A DNA stretch of 64,000 bases, taken from RYN-230 sp963713815 (lineage in GTDB: Bacteria > Actinomycetota > Actinomycetes > Streptosporangiales > Streptosporangiaceae). Both the position numbers and the translations under genes were made by a program. Shown here piece after piece: positions 10,565 through 18,701 of this stretch. The notes under the pieces are model-generated. The model saw only the letters and a program-made list of their open reading frames with translations, searched no databases and was not told the DNA's origin. The stretch lies in the NCBI GenBank assembly GCA_963713815.1, contig CAVQNH010000050.1, positions 22,740 through 86,739 on the forward strand. Reading direction: 5' to 3'. Positions within the stretch are counted from its first letter, which is position 1. Each line of letters begins with the position of its first letter.

Positions 10565-11465
10565 GAGGGCACGTGGACGCTGAGTCCCTGGCGCTGTGCG
10601 CCGAGGGGCTGCTGAGCAGGCGCCGGAGCGAGCGGATCCGCTCCCACGTGGCCAGCTGCCCCGAGTGCGCCGCCGCGCAGGCCCGGCTGACCGAGGTGCC
10701 GGCGCTGCTCGCCCAGGTCCCCCCGCCGCCGCTGCCGCCGGGAATCGCCGCCCGGCTGGACGCGGCGCTGAGCGCGGAGACGGCCCGCCGCGCCGCACCG
10801 GATCGTGGGGCCGTTCCCGGGCAGGCGGCACCAGCTCAGCCTGCAGGCACCGCCCCGCGGCACCGCACAGGCCGGCCGCGCGGCCCGCGGCTGCGCATGC
10901 CGGTCGCGGCGCGGGTCCTGGCCGCTGCGGGCGTGCTGGCCGTCGCGGGCGGCGTCGGCTACGCCGTGAGCCAGTCCTCCTCGTCCCCCTCGACGTCTCC
11001 GCGGCAGCGGGCTCGGCGGCGGTACCCAGCGCCGTGGCCGGGCCGGATTCGCACTCGGCGGCGGGCCGCGCCGCACCCGAGGTGGGCGTGGGAGGTGACG
11101 TTCAGTTCACCGTGCGCCACAGCGGGACCGCGTACCGCAAGACCACGCTCGCCGCCCAGGCCCGCACGCTGCTGGCCGCGCGGTCCGCGGGCGTGAATAG
11201 TCCGGGCAAGGCCACCGGCGGCCTGTCCCTGCGGGCCCCCAGCCTCGCCCTGACCGGGTGCGTGGACAAGGTCGCGGGTCTGAGGGCGGTGCACGCGGGC
11301 GAGGTGAAGCTGGTCGACCAGGCGCAGTTCCAGGGCCGCCCGGCCACGGTCATCGTGGTGCAGCCCACCCCCGCCCAGCCCGGCACGGTCTACGCGGCCG
11401 GGGCCGGCTGTTCCGCGTCCCGCGCCGACATCCTGGCCACGGCACCGTACCCGCCGTCCCGCTGA
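10561..11465 (+). CDS. Zinc-finger anti-sigma factor (frameshifted)
   Basis: Partner of the upstream sigma factor: the start ATG overlaps its stop (ATGA), indicating coupled translation. The N-terminal domain has the anti-sigma zinc motif HVASCPEC (HxxxCxxC) preceded by a histidine near residue 4; a Pro/Ala-rich linker leads to one membrane helix (VAARVLAAAGVLAVAGGVGYAV) and an outside domain. Near 10995 the frame changes from 1 to 3 (one base lost), after which the extracellular part reads VGVGGDVQFTVRHSG onward to TGA at 11463-11465. The protein probably holds the sigma factor at the membrane until an envelope signal arrives. Confidence 0.8.
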
Positions 11466-11508
11466 CGTCCCGGGCGGCGCGTCCCGGGGACACAGGATCA
11501 GCACGTCG

Positions 11509-11534
11509 GGAACACGCGAGCCCTAGGATCGGTT
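11509..11534 (+). promoter_or_regulatory. SigR/SigH-type promoter for trxB-trxA
   Basis: GGAAC (11509-11513), an 18-base spacer, and GTT (11532-11534) match the SigR consensus GGAAT-N18/19-GTT at all but one base. It lies 35 bases before the trxB start, and trxBA is a known target of SigR (Streptomyces) and SigH (Mycobacterium). Disulfide stress control is therefore likely. Confidence 0.6.
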
Positions 11535-11569
11535 GAGGCCGTAGCAAGTTCAGCGAAGGGCAAGCAGAC

Positions 11570-12895
11570 GTGACCGACGTTCGGGATGTCATCATTATCG
11601 GCTCGGGTCCTGCCGGGTACACGGCAGCGATCTACGCGGCGCGGGCGCGGCTCGCGCCCCTGGTGTTCGAGGGATCGGTCACCGCGGGTGGTGCGCTGAT
11701 GCAGACCACCGAGGTGGAGAACTTCCCCGGGTTCCCGGACGGCGTCCTCGGCCCGGACCTGATGGACTCGATGCGCAAGCAGGCCGAGCGGTTCGGGGCC
11801 GAGCTCGTCTCGGACGACGTGATCGAGGTCGACCTGAAGGCCACCCCCAAGGTGGTCAAGACGCACAGCGAGACCTACCTGGCCCGCACTGTGATCGTGG
11901 CCACCGGGTCCCGGTACCGCGAGCTGGACGCGGACGGCGAGAAGCGGCTCTCCGGCCACGGCGTCTCCTGGTGTGCCACCTGTGACGGCTTCTTCTTCCG
12001 TGAGCTCGACATCGCGGTCATCGGCGGTGGCGACTCGGCCATGGAGGAGGCCACGTTCCTGACCCGGTTCGCGAAGTCGGTGACCGTGGTCCACCGCCGC
12101 GACCAGCTGCGGGCCTCCAAGATCATGCAGGACCGCGCCTTCGCCAACCCGAAGATCAACTTCCGCTGGGACAGCGAGGTTGCCGAGGTCCTCGGCGAGG
12201 GCAAGGTCACCGGTCTGCGGCTGCGCAACACCAGGACCGGCGCCGAGGACATCCTCCCGGTCAACGGCGTGTTCGTGGCCATCGGCCACGACCCCCGGAG
12301 TGAGCTGTTCACCGGCCAGCTGGCCACGGACAGCGAGGGGTACCTGATCGTCGACGCCCCGTCCACCCGCACCGGCGTGGAGGGCGTGTTCGCCTGCGGT
12401 GACGTGGTCGACCACACCTACCGCCAGGCGGTGACCGCGGCGGGTACCGGATGTGCCGCGGCGATCGACGTCGAGCGGTGGCTCGCGGACCAGGACCAGG
12501 CAGAACACGACAAAGCCGGACCACAAGTCCTGAACCTCAACCCAACCCGAACAGCGGAAGGAGCACCCACGGTGGGCGCAACCAAGGTCGTGACCGACGC
12601 GAACTTCGACACCGAGGTCGTCAAGAACGAGAAGCCGGTCATCGTCAACTACTGGGCCGAGTGGTGTGGCCCGTGCCGTCAGGTCGCCCCGGTGCTCGAG
12701 GAGATTGCCCAGGAGCACGGCGACAAGGTCGTCGTGGTCAAGCTGAACATCGAGGAGAACCCGCAGACCGCGCAGAAGTACGGGATCATGCTGATCCCGA
12801 CGCTCAACGTGTTCTCCGGCGGCGAGGTCGTCAAGCAGGTGGTGGGGGCCAAGTCGAAGTCCGCGCTGCTCAAGGAGCTCGCCGACTTCATCTGA
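11570..12895 (+). CDS. trxB-trxA: Thioredoxin reductase fused in frame to thioredoxin
   Basis: One uninterrupted frame of 441 residues. Residues 1-315 are thioredoxin reductase: FAD motif GSGPAGYTAAIYAAR, redox-active WCATC, NADPH motif GGGDSAMEEA, and GVFACGDVVD. Residues about 335-441 are thioredoxin with WAEWCGPCR. The join (12490-12570) has poor G/C at third codon positions (about 12 of 28 codons end in A), quite unlike both flanks, so it looks like a former intergenic stretch without a stop. A perfect ribosome site before GTG at 12572 suggests thioredoxin is also made alone. A TrxR-Trx fusion is known in Mycobacterium leprae; an indel that hides a TGA near 12528 is the alternative. Confidence 0.85.
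   Translation: MTDVRDVIIIGSGPAGYTAAIYAARARLAPLVFEGSVTAGGALMQTTEVENFPGFPDGVLGPDLMDSMRKQAERFGAELVSDDVIEVDLKATPKVVKTHSETYLARTVIVATGSRYRELDADGEKRLSGHGVSWCATCDGFFFRELDIAVIGGGDSAMEEATFLTRFAKSVTVVHRRDQLRASKIMQDRAFANPKINFRWDSEVAEVLGEGKVTGLRLRNTRTGAEDILPVNGVFVAIGHDPRSELFTGQLATDSEGYLIVDAPSTRTGVEGVFACGDVVDHTYRQAVTAAGTGCAAAIDVERWLADQDQAEHDKAGPQVLNLNPTRTAEGAPTVGATKVVTDANFDTEVVKNEKPVIVNYWAEWCGPCRQVAPVLEEIAQEHGDKVVVVKLNIEENPQTAQKYGIMLIPTLNVFSGGEVVKQVVGAKSKSALLKELADFI
12556..12574 (+). promoter_or_regulatory. trxA: Internal ribosome binding site and GTG start of thioredoxin
   Basis: GGAAGGAG at 12556-12563 stands 8 bases before GTG at 12572, in frame with the thioredoxin domain. This is one of the best Shine-Dalgarno sequences in the window and marks the natural start of free TrxA. 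Confidence 0.75.
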
Positions 12896-13016
12896 CCCGC
12901 CCACGTTCCCGGGCCCGCCAGCCCCGCGCCTGTCAGCCCGGCGCGCCGCGGCGGGCCCGGGATTGTCATGCGGGGGGCGGCCCGGGGTATCAGCCGAGGG
13001 GAAACCGGCCCAGCCA

Positions 13017-13586
13017 ATGAGTCACGACGGGGTACCCGACATCCGCACCGTCACGACCAGCGTGATCTACGAGGATTCGTGGATGTCGCTGCGCCGCGAC
13101 GAGATCGAGCGCCGGGACGGCAGCCGCGGCTACTACGCGGTCGTCGATAAGCCACATTTCGCCCTGGTCATCCCCGCCGACGCCGGCCGGTTCTGCCTGG
13201 TCGAGGAGTACCGCTACCCGGTACGCCGCCGGGCCTGGGCGTTCCCGCAGGGCGGCTGGCCTGGCGGGCGCACCGGCGCACCGGCGGACCTGGCCCGCCT
13301 CGAACTGGCGCAGGAGACCGGGCTGCGCGCCCGTGACCTGGCCCTGCTGGGCTTCCTGCACAGCTCGCACGGCACCTCCAGCCAGGGCTTCCACGTGTAC
13401 CTGGCCACCGGGCTGACCGAGGGGGATCCCGACCGGGAACCCGAGGAGCAGGACATGCAGCAGCGCTGGGTAACGCGGGCCGAATTCAAGGACATGATCC
13501 GCAACGGGACCATCACGGACGACTCGACCGTCGCCGCCTACTCACTCCTGATGCTGCACGAGGAGTCCGCCCGCAATCCCTCCTGA
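13017..13586 (+). CDS. Nudix hydrolase family protein
   Basis: Cytoplasmic protein of 189 residues with the Nudix fold, similar to ADP-sugar pyrophosphatases (N-terminal strands VTTSVIYEDSWMSLRRDEI, then YYAVVDKPHFALVIP and LVEEYRYPVRRRAWAFPQGG). The Nudix box is degenerate: the core reads ARLELAQETGL where the consensus has RE-x-x-EE-x-G, so the arginine and one glutamate are replaced, and the first glutamate is not seen at the expected spacing. Activity is uncertain. ATG at 13017 follows GAGGGG about 15 bases upstream; an in-frame ATG at 12969 is less likely. It stands alone, convergent with the GNAT gene. Confidence 0.75.
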   Translation: MSHDGVPDIRTVTTSVIYEDSWMSLRRDEIERRDGSRGYYAVVDKPHFALVIPADAGRFCLVEEYRYPVRRRAWAFPQGGWPGGRTGAPADLARLELAQETGLRARDLALLGFLHSSHGTSSQGFHVYLATGLTEGDPDREPEEQDMQQRWVTRAEFKDMIRNGTITDDSTVAAYSLLMLHEESARNPS

Positions 13587-13622
13587 ACGGTCCCGAAATG
13601 GCCGCTGGCGGACTGCGGCCCG

Positions 13623-14246
13623 TCAGGCGAGGCGCAGGGAGCGTTCCGGGCTGACCGAGCCCAGCAGGCGTTCTAGCGCCACTTCCACATCCTCGCGCCA
13701 GGACACCGCGGTCTTCAGCTCGAGGCGCAGCCGCGGGTAATGCAGGTGCGGCCGGACCGTCTTGAACCCGACCGCCAGCAGGTAGTCGGCGGGCAGCACG
13801 CAGGACAGGCCTTCCGAGCGCAGGTCACCGAACGCCTCGATCGCCTTGACGCCGCGCCGGGTAAGGTCCTTCGCGACCGACTGGACCAGCATCCGGCCGA
13901 GGCCGCCGCCGGTGAACTCGCTGAGGATATTCGCGGTCATCAGCAGCACCGCATCCGCGCTGACCGGGCTGGTCGGGAAGGCCAGCGAGCGGGGCACGTA
14001 CATGGGCGGCGCGTAGAGCACGTAACCGGCCGGGACCCCGTCCACGTACACGATCTTCCCGCAGCTGCCCCAGTCCAGCAGGGTCGAGGAGATCCAGGCT
14101 TCCTTTTCCAGCGCGGGGTCACCGACTTCCTGGGCCCGGGCGTGACCCGCCGGGTCGAGTTCCCAGAACACGCAGCGCCGGCACCGGTGCGGAAGATCGG
14201 CCAGGTTGTCCAGGGTGACACTGACGACTCGGCGCGGCACGGGCAC
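13623..14246 (-). CDS. GNAT family N-acetyltransferase
   Basis: Acetyl-CoA-dependent acetyltransferase fold, 207 residues, substrate unknown. The N-terminal part carries a Cys-containing motif (LPHRCRRCVFWELDP); the acetyl-CoA loop is SEFTGGGLGRMLVQSVAKDL (Q/RxxGxG/A type), followed by KAIEAFGD. Start is GTG at 14246, with CAGGGGTG just upstream and a possible -10 TAGCGT further up on the minus strand. Homologues occupy the same place between trxA and parB in Streptomyces, so it belongs to the conserved origin region. Confidence 0.8.
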   Translation of the reverse strand: MPVPRRVVSVTLDNLADLPHRCRRCVFWELDPAGHARAQEVGDPALEKEAWISSTLLDWGSCGKIVYVDGVPAGYVLYAPPMYVPRSLAFPTSPVSADAVLLMTANILSEFTGGGLGRMLVQSVAKDLTRRGVKAIEAFGDLRSEGLSCVLPADYLLAVGFKTVRPHLHYPRLRLELKTAVSWREDVEVALERLLGSVSPERSLRLA

Positions 14247-14365
14247 CCCTGAGGTCAGAAAACGGAAACGCTACCCGCCGGGCATCCGGGGCCCGTGCCC
14301 TGCCATGGTAACCATTTCAGGTGGTTACTGACGGGGCATTCATCCGGTGACGGCGGGCCGGGCAG

Positions 14366-14772
14366 TCATCTTGCCGCGGCAAGATAAACGCCGCGGCCAA
14401 GATGACCCTCCCCGCCCGCCTGCCGAACGCGAGCCCATTACTCTCCGCCGGCTTATTCACTACAGTCCGGCGTTACTTCCAGGGATCCCCCCGGCCACGT
14501 CCGAACCTTCACCATCGAAGCAGCATCCCGCAGTATCACGTCGGCGTCACCCACCCCCACCTCCCACGCCATCCCAGCCCGAGCCCCACGACCGTGATCT
14601 AAGCCAAGCCAAAGGCGGCCGGTCACCGATGCGCGGAGCCGGCGCCGAGCGCCGGGCCTTGCGACGCCGCAGGCGAGCCTCCAGGGGGCGACGCCGCAGG
14701 CGAGCCTCCCAGGGCATGGTGGCGGGGTTCGGTCATCTTGCTCGCGGCGTTTATTGTGCCGCGACAAGATGG
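14366..14772. repeat. 407-bp element bounded by inverted hairpin repeats
   Basis: Two 38-bp sequences, 14367-14404 and 14734-14771, are inverted copies of each other and each folds alone into a stem: CATCTTG pairs with CAAGATG, then a 7-bp G/C stem, with a 9-base loop (AAGATAAAC on the left, GTTTATTGT on the right). The left copy also contains the perfect palindrome ATCTTGCCGCGGCAAGAT (14368-14385). No convincing gene lies inside. It fills most of the 600-bp gap between the GNAT and threonine aldolase genes. It resembles a miniature inverted-repeat element, but no target duplication is obvious. Confidence 0.65.
14661..14715. repeat. 26-bp direct repeat, two copies
   Basis: GCGACGCCGCAGGCGAGCCT followed by CCAGGG occurs at 14661-14686 and again at 14689-14715 with one added C. 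The pair sits inside the inverted-hairpin element, near its right end. Confidence 0.7.
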
Positions 14773-14832
14773 CCGGTCCGCCACCCGCCAGCCGGGCACA
14801 CCCGTCCGCGAAGCGGTGCCCAACCCCCCCAT

Positions 14833-14838
14833 TAGGCT
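14833..14838 (+). promoter_or_regulatory. -10 element of a leaderless promoter (threonine aldolase)
   Basis: TAGGCT matches TANNNT and ends 8 bases before GTG at 14847, with no Shine-Dalgarno sequence between. It lies outside the right hairpin of the preceding element. Confidence 0.55.
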
Positions 14839-14846
14839 CTCCAACC

Positions 14847-15878
14847 GTGACCCAACGGAAGAGCTTTGGCAGCGACAACCACGCGCCCGCCCACGAGGCC
14901 GTCCTCCGCGCAATCTCCCAGGCGAACCAGGGCGACGCCCACGCCTACGGCGACGATCCCTGGACCGGGCGGGTGTCCCGCGAACTCTGCGACCTGTCCG
15001 GCGCCCGCGCCGCGTACTTCGTGTTCAACGGGACGGCCGCGAACGTACTGGGCCTCAGCCTGATGCTGCGTCCCTACGAGGCGGTGATCTGCGCGGAGAC
15101 CGCACACCTGAACGTGGATGAGTGCGGGGCGCCCGAGCGGTTGCTGGGCAGCAAGCTGCTCACCGTGCCCGCCCCGGACGGCAAGCTGACCCCGGACCTG
15201 GTGGCCACCCGCCTCGGCGGCCGCCACGATGAGCACCGCGCCCAGCCCCGGGCGGTCTGTATTACCCAGGTCACGGAACTGGGCACCTGCTACTCGCTGC
15301 CGGAATTGCGGGCCCTCGGGGAATTCTGCCGCGGCCAGGATCTCCGCCTGTATATCGACGGGGCCAGGCTGGCGAACGCCGTGGCGTACCTCGGCTGCAC
15401 CGTGGCCGACATTGCGGCTGAGGCGGACGTAGTCAGCTTCGGCGGCACCAAGAACGGGGCGGTAGCCGCCGAGGTGGTTCTGGTGATGGCCGGGGATCTG
15501 CTGGACGCCGTCCCCTTCCAGCGCAAGCAGCTCCTGCAGCTGGCCTCGAAGATGCGCTTCCTGGCCGCGCAGTTCGACGGGTTGCTGGAGAACGGGACCT
15601 GGCTGAAGAACGCGGCGCAGTCCAACGCGATGGCCCAGCGGCTCGCCGAAGGACTCCGGGGGATCCCCGGCGTCTCGGTGCGCCAGGCCGTGCAGTCCAA
15701 CGCGGTGTTCGCTGATCTCGACCCCGCTGTGATCGGGCCTTTGCAGCGGGACTGGGGTTTTTACGTCTGGGACGATCAGCAGCACACCGTCCGCCTCATG
15801 ACTGCATTCGACACCGCGCCTGACGACGTTGATGCGTTCGTGGCCGCCGCCCGCGAAGCCAGCCACTCCCGGGTCTGA
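14847..15878 (+). CDS. Low-specificity L-threonine aldolase-like PLP enzyme
   Basis: PLP enzyme of fold type I, aspartate aminotransferase superfamily, beta-eliminating lyase/threonine aldolase group, expected to split threonine or allo-threonine to glycine and acetaldehyde. Typical features: SDNHAPAHEAVLRAI at the N-terminus, YGDDPWTGRVSREL, FNGTAANVLGL, the substrate/cofactor loop DGARLANAVAYL, and the PLP lysine in SFGGTKNG. About 343 residues, normal length. The GTG at 14847 (VTQRKSFGSDN) is chosen because of the TAGGCT -10 eight bases upstream; a longer frame reaches into the hairpin element. Next come the parS sites and convergent parB. Confidence 0.85.
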   Translation: MTQRKSFGSDNHAPAHEAVLRAISQANQGDAHAYGDDPWTGRVSRELCDLSGARAAYFVFNGTAANVLGLSLMLRPYEAVICAETAHLNVDECGAPERLLGSKLLTVPAPDGKLTPDLVATRLGGRHDEHRAQPRAVCITQVTELGTCYSLPELRALGEFCRGQDLRLYIDGARLANAVAYLGCTVADIAAEADVVSFGGTKNGAVAAEVVLVMAGDLLDAVPFQRKQLLQLASKMRFLAAQFDGLLENGTWLKNAAQSNAMAQRLAEGLRGIPGVSVRQAVQSNAVFADLDPAVIGPLQRDWGFYVWDDQQHTVRLMTAFDTAPDDVDAFVAAAREASHSRV

Positions 15879-15890
15879 GGCAGCCGCCCG

Positions 15891-15906
15891 TGTTTCACGT
15901 GAAACA
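15891..15906. promoter_or_regulatory. parS: parS centromere site 1
   Basis: TGTTTCACGTGAAACA matches the 16-bp ParB-binding palindrome at every position. It lies just after the threonine aldolase gene and 70 bases from the parB stop, about 8 kb from the origin, where ParB loading sites cluster. Confidence 0.95.
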
Positions 15907-15949
15907 CGGCCCCTGAAGCCGGCCGGAATTGGCGGTCGCGGATGGCCAC

Positions 15950-15965
15950 TGTTTCACGTGAAACA
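15950..15965. promoter_or_regulatory. parS: parS centromere site 2
   Basis: A second perfect TGTTTCACGTGAAACA, 43 bases after the first and 9 bases before the 3' end of parB. Two perfect sites in 75 bp form a strong nucleation point for ParB sliding clamps. Confidence 0.95.
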
Positions 15966-15974
15966 CGGGCGCAT

Positions 15975-16970
15975 TTAAGCGCTGAGCGACCCGCTCCAGT
16001 CCGGTGACATGGTGCTGACAATGCGCTCCAGATCTTCCAGGGAGCCGAACTCCACCACGATCTTGCCTTTGCGCTTGCCTAGTTCCACCTTGACCCGGGT
16101 GTCGAAGGCATCAGAGAGACGGTCAGCCAGATCGTTGAGGGCCGGGGGCGACGGCTGCTTGGCCACCGCGCGGCGCTCCTTGGCCGGGCGCACGCCCATG
16201 GTGACAATCTCTTCCACGGCCCGGACCGACAAGCCCTCCGCCACGATGCGGTGCGCGAGATGGTCCTGGGCATCCGCATCGTCCACAGACAGCAGCGCCC
16301 GGGCGTGCCCGGCGGTAAGCACCCCCGCCGCAACCCGGCGCTGAACCCCGGGCGAGAGATTCAGCAACCGGAGCGTGTTGGAGATGTGCGGACGCGATCG
16401 CCCGATCCGCCGGGCCAGTTCCTCGTGAGTGGCGCCGAAGTCATCCAGTAGTTGCTGGTAGGCGGCCGCCTCTTCCAGGGGGTTCAGCTGCTCCCGGTGC
16501 AGGTTCTCCATGAGAGCGTCGCGCAGCAGGTCATCATCGGTGGTGGCGCGGACGATCGCCGGGATCTCCGTGAGACCGGCGCGCTGCGAAGCCCGCCACC
16601 GCCGCTCACCCATGACCAGCTCGAAGTGCCCGGGCAGCGCCTCACGGACGACAACCGGCTGCAGCAACCCCACTTCCTGGATGGAGGCCACCAGTTCGTC
16701 GAGGGCATCGTCGTCGAACACCTGCCGTGGCTGGCGTGGGTTCGGCGTGACGGAACTGATGGGGAGTTCCTGGAAGTAGGCTCCCCCGGCCGTCACCGGC
16801 TGCTCCGCGCCAGGGCCGGGCGGCACCCCGGGGGAAGCCGTGGTCCCCCCGGCCGTCCCGGGCCCGCCGGGGACGGCACCACCGGAGAGAGCACCGCCCG
16901 GCGGGGTGACCGGACCGGTAGGGATAAGAGCGCCGAGCCCCTTACCGAGCCCCCGCTTCTGCTGAGCCAT
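15975..16970 (-). CDS. parB: Chromosome partitioning protein ParB
   Basis: CTP-dependent DNA clamp that loads at parS and spreads to organise the origin. The 331 residues begin with the ParA-activating motif RGLGKGLGALIP, then a Pro/Gly linker, the CTP-binding fold (ELPISSVTPNPRQPR, GERRWRASQRAG, ENLHREQLNPLEEA), the parS-reading helix-turn-helix (ARRIGRSRPHISNTLRLLNL) and a C-terminal dimer domain. ATG at 16970 follows GGAGAGG. It is not adjacent to parA: an MFS gene on the other strand separates them by 1.6 kb. Confidence 0.96.
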   Translation of the reverse strand: MAQQKRGLGKGLGALIPTGPVTPPGGALSGGAVPGGPGTAGGTTASPGVPPGPGAEQPVTAGGAYFQELPISSVTPNPRQPRQVFDDDALDELVASIQEVGLLQPVVVREALPGHFELVMGERRWRASQRAGLTEIPAIVRATTDDDLLRDALMENLHREQLNPLEEAAAYQQLLDDFGATHEELARRIGRSRPHISNTLRLLNLSPGVQRRVAAGVLTAGHARALLSVDDADAQDHLAHRIVAEGLSVRAVEEIVTMGVRPAKERRAVAKQPSPPALNDLADRLSDAFDTRVKVELGKRKGKIVVEFGSLEDLERIVSTMSPDWSGSLSA

Positions 16971-17235
16971 CGCCTCTCCTTGCCGCTACGTCTCGTGTCA
17001 CAGGCCATCCCCCCGGCTGAGTCCGGCCTGCCGTCTCATCGAGCATCGCGGCTGGCGTCTCGGCGTCCAGGTGACCCGCGCCCGCACAAGAGCATGCCAT
17101 CCCGCGAGCCCGCCCGGGACATCCGGCCGCAATGAGGTGATGGCGCGTCCGTCCCCTCCGCGTGCCCAGCGGGCCGCCCCGGCGGGTGCGGGCAGCCTGG
17201 CGGCCAGGAGGATTCCCTTCCTGGGTCTCACCCCG

Positions 17236-17241
17236 TACCGT
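17236..17241 (+). promoter_or_regulatory. -10 element of a leaderless promoter (second MFS gene)
   Basis: TACCGT fits TANNNT and ends 8 bases before GTG at 17250; no ribosome site is present. The rest of the 279-bp gap between parB and this gene shows nothing else I can name. Confidence 0.55.
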
Positions 17242-17249
17242 GCGGCGTT

Positions 17250-18701
17250 GTGAGCGGACGGCCAGGGCCGCCGGGCAGGCGCCTCGCGGCGCGGGTGGCC
17301 GGACGGATGACGGCCGCGTGGCGGTGGCCCCCGCTGGTGTTCCTGTCCGGCCAGGCGGTGTCGGTGCTCGGCGACGGCCTGGCCGTGCTGGCCATCCCGC
17401 TGCTGGTCCTGGACCTGACCCGTAACCCGCTCGTGTCAGCCCTGTCGGCAGCCTCCGTGACCGTGGGCTACCTGCTGGTGGGACTCCCCGCTGGCGTGCT
17501 GGTGGACCGGCTCGACCCGTGGCGCGTGCTGATGGCGATGGACGCGGTCCGCGCCGCCCTGTTCGCGGCCCTGTACGCGCTGTCGGCGGCAGGCCTGCTG
17601 ACGATCTGGCTGGTCCTGGCCGTCGCCCTGGCCGCGGGCGCCTGCTCGGTATTCTTCGAGTCCGCGCTGACGGTAGTAGTGAAGGATCTGTTCGCGGGCC
17701 CGGGACTGATGACTGCGAACTCCGTCATCGAGCTGGCCAGCCAGCTTTCCCTGATCGCCGGTCCCGCGATCGTGGGACTGCTCGCCGTGGCGGGCGGGAC
17801 CAGCCTCGCCCTGCTGGCCGACGCCGCGACGTTTGCTGTCTCACTGACCTCACTGGTCACGCTGACCCGGCGCGGTTCCCTGCCGGGCAGGACCCGCCGG
17901 GCCCGGCCCGCGGTGCGGCCGTGGCCGGCCTTCGCGGCTGAGGTGCGGGAGGGAGTGCGCTACCTGCTGTCGGCCCGGACACTGCTGGTCCTCACCGCAG
18001 TCCAGATGGTGGTGAACCTCTGCCTGTCCGTGGAGAAGCTGATCATCTTCGACGCCCGCGTCACGCTGGGACTGAGCCCGCCGCTGGTGGGGGCGGTGGT
18101 GGCCGCGGGTGGCGTGGGCGGCCTGGCCGGCGCGATCGGCGCCGCCCCGCTGGCCCGCTGGGCGGGCGAGATACGCCTGGTGGTGCTGGCGATCGGCGCC
18201 GCGGGACTGGCGGTGGCTGCCATGTACCTGGCTTCCTCGGCGGCCACGCTGGCCATGGCGAACCTGGGCTATGGAGCCGCGCTCGTGGTGGCGAGCCTGG
18301 TCAATCGCACCCAGCGGCAGCGCCGGGTGCCGCGGGAGCTGCTGGGCCGGGTGACCAGCACCGTGCGGGCACTGTTCCTGGCGGTTGATCCGCTGGGGGT
18401 GGTCGTGGCCGGAGCCACCACCGTGGCCCTGGGGGGTGACCCGCGCCCCGTCTTCCTGGCCGCGGGACTCATCGTGGTGGCGGCCGCGGCCGGAGGCTGG
18501 GCCGCGGGCCTGCGCGCCGCGGCGGCGGGCGACCCGGGCAGGCGAACCCGCGGCGGGAGTCACCCAGGCCGGCGGCCGGGCCAGGCTAGACCGGGCCAGG
18601 CTAGACCGGGGCCGGCTGGCCCGGTGCGGAGCGGTGTGCCATTTCGCGGGCGGCCTCGAGGTAGGCGACCGCGCCGCTCGAGGCGGGGTCATACGTCATG
18701 A
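17250..18701 (+). CDS. MFS transporter between parB and parA
   Basis: Twelve-span exporter of the EntS/MFS_3 type, 483 residues, substrate unknown. Spans begin at LVFLSGQAVSVLGDGLAVLA; the loop after span 2 reads GVLVDRLDPWRVL (DxxxR), and the second half has RRVPRELLGRVTSTVRALF. The C-terminal 55 residues are Arg/Pro/Gly-rich and are encoded where the gene overlaps the 3' end of convergent parA by 101 bases, including a tandem 15-bp repeat near 18571-18600. Its insertion splits the normally adjacent parA and parB, suggesting later arrival. Confidence 0.8.
   Translation: MSGRPGPPGRRLAARVAGRMTAAWRWPPLVFLSGQAVSVLGDGLAVLAIPLLVLDLTRNPLVSALSAASVTVGYLLVGLPAGVLVDRLDPWRVLMAMDAVRAALFAALYALSAAGLLTIWLVLAVALAAGACSVFFESALTVVVKDLFAGPGLMTANSVIELASQLSLIAGPAIVGLLAVAGGTSLALLADAATFAVSLTSLVTLTRRGSLPGRTRRARPAVRPWPAFAAEVREGVRYLLSARTLLVLTAVQMVVNLCLSVEKLIIFDARVTLGLSPPLVGAVVAAGGVGGLAGAIGAAPLARWAGEIRLVVLAIGAAGLAVAAMYLASSAATLAMANLGYGAALVVASLVNRTQRQRRVPRELLGRVTSTVRALFLAVDPLGVVVAGATTVALGGDPRPVFLAAGLIVVAAAAGGWAAGLRAAAAGDPGRRTRGGSHPGRRPGQARPGQARPGPAGPVRSGVPFRGRPRGRRPRRSRRGHTS

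Noticed and set aside
14347..14878. Small genes inside the inverted-hairpin element
   Set aside because: Frames on both strands are short, Arg/Pro-rich, have no ribosome sites and run across the repeats.
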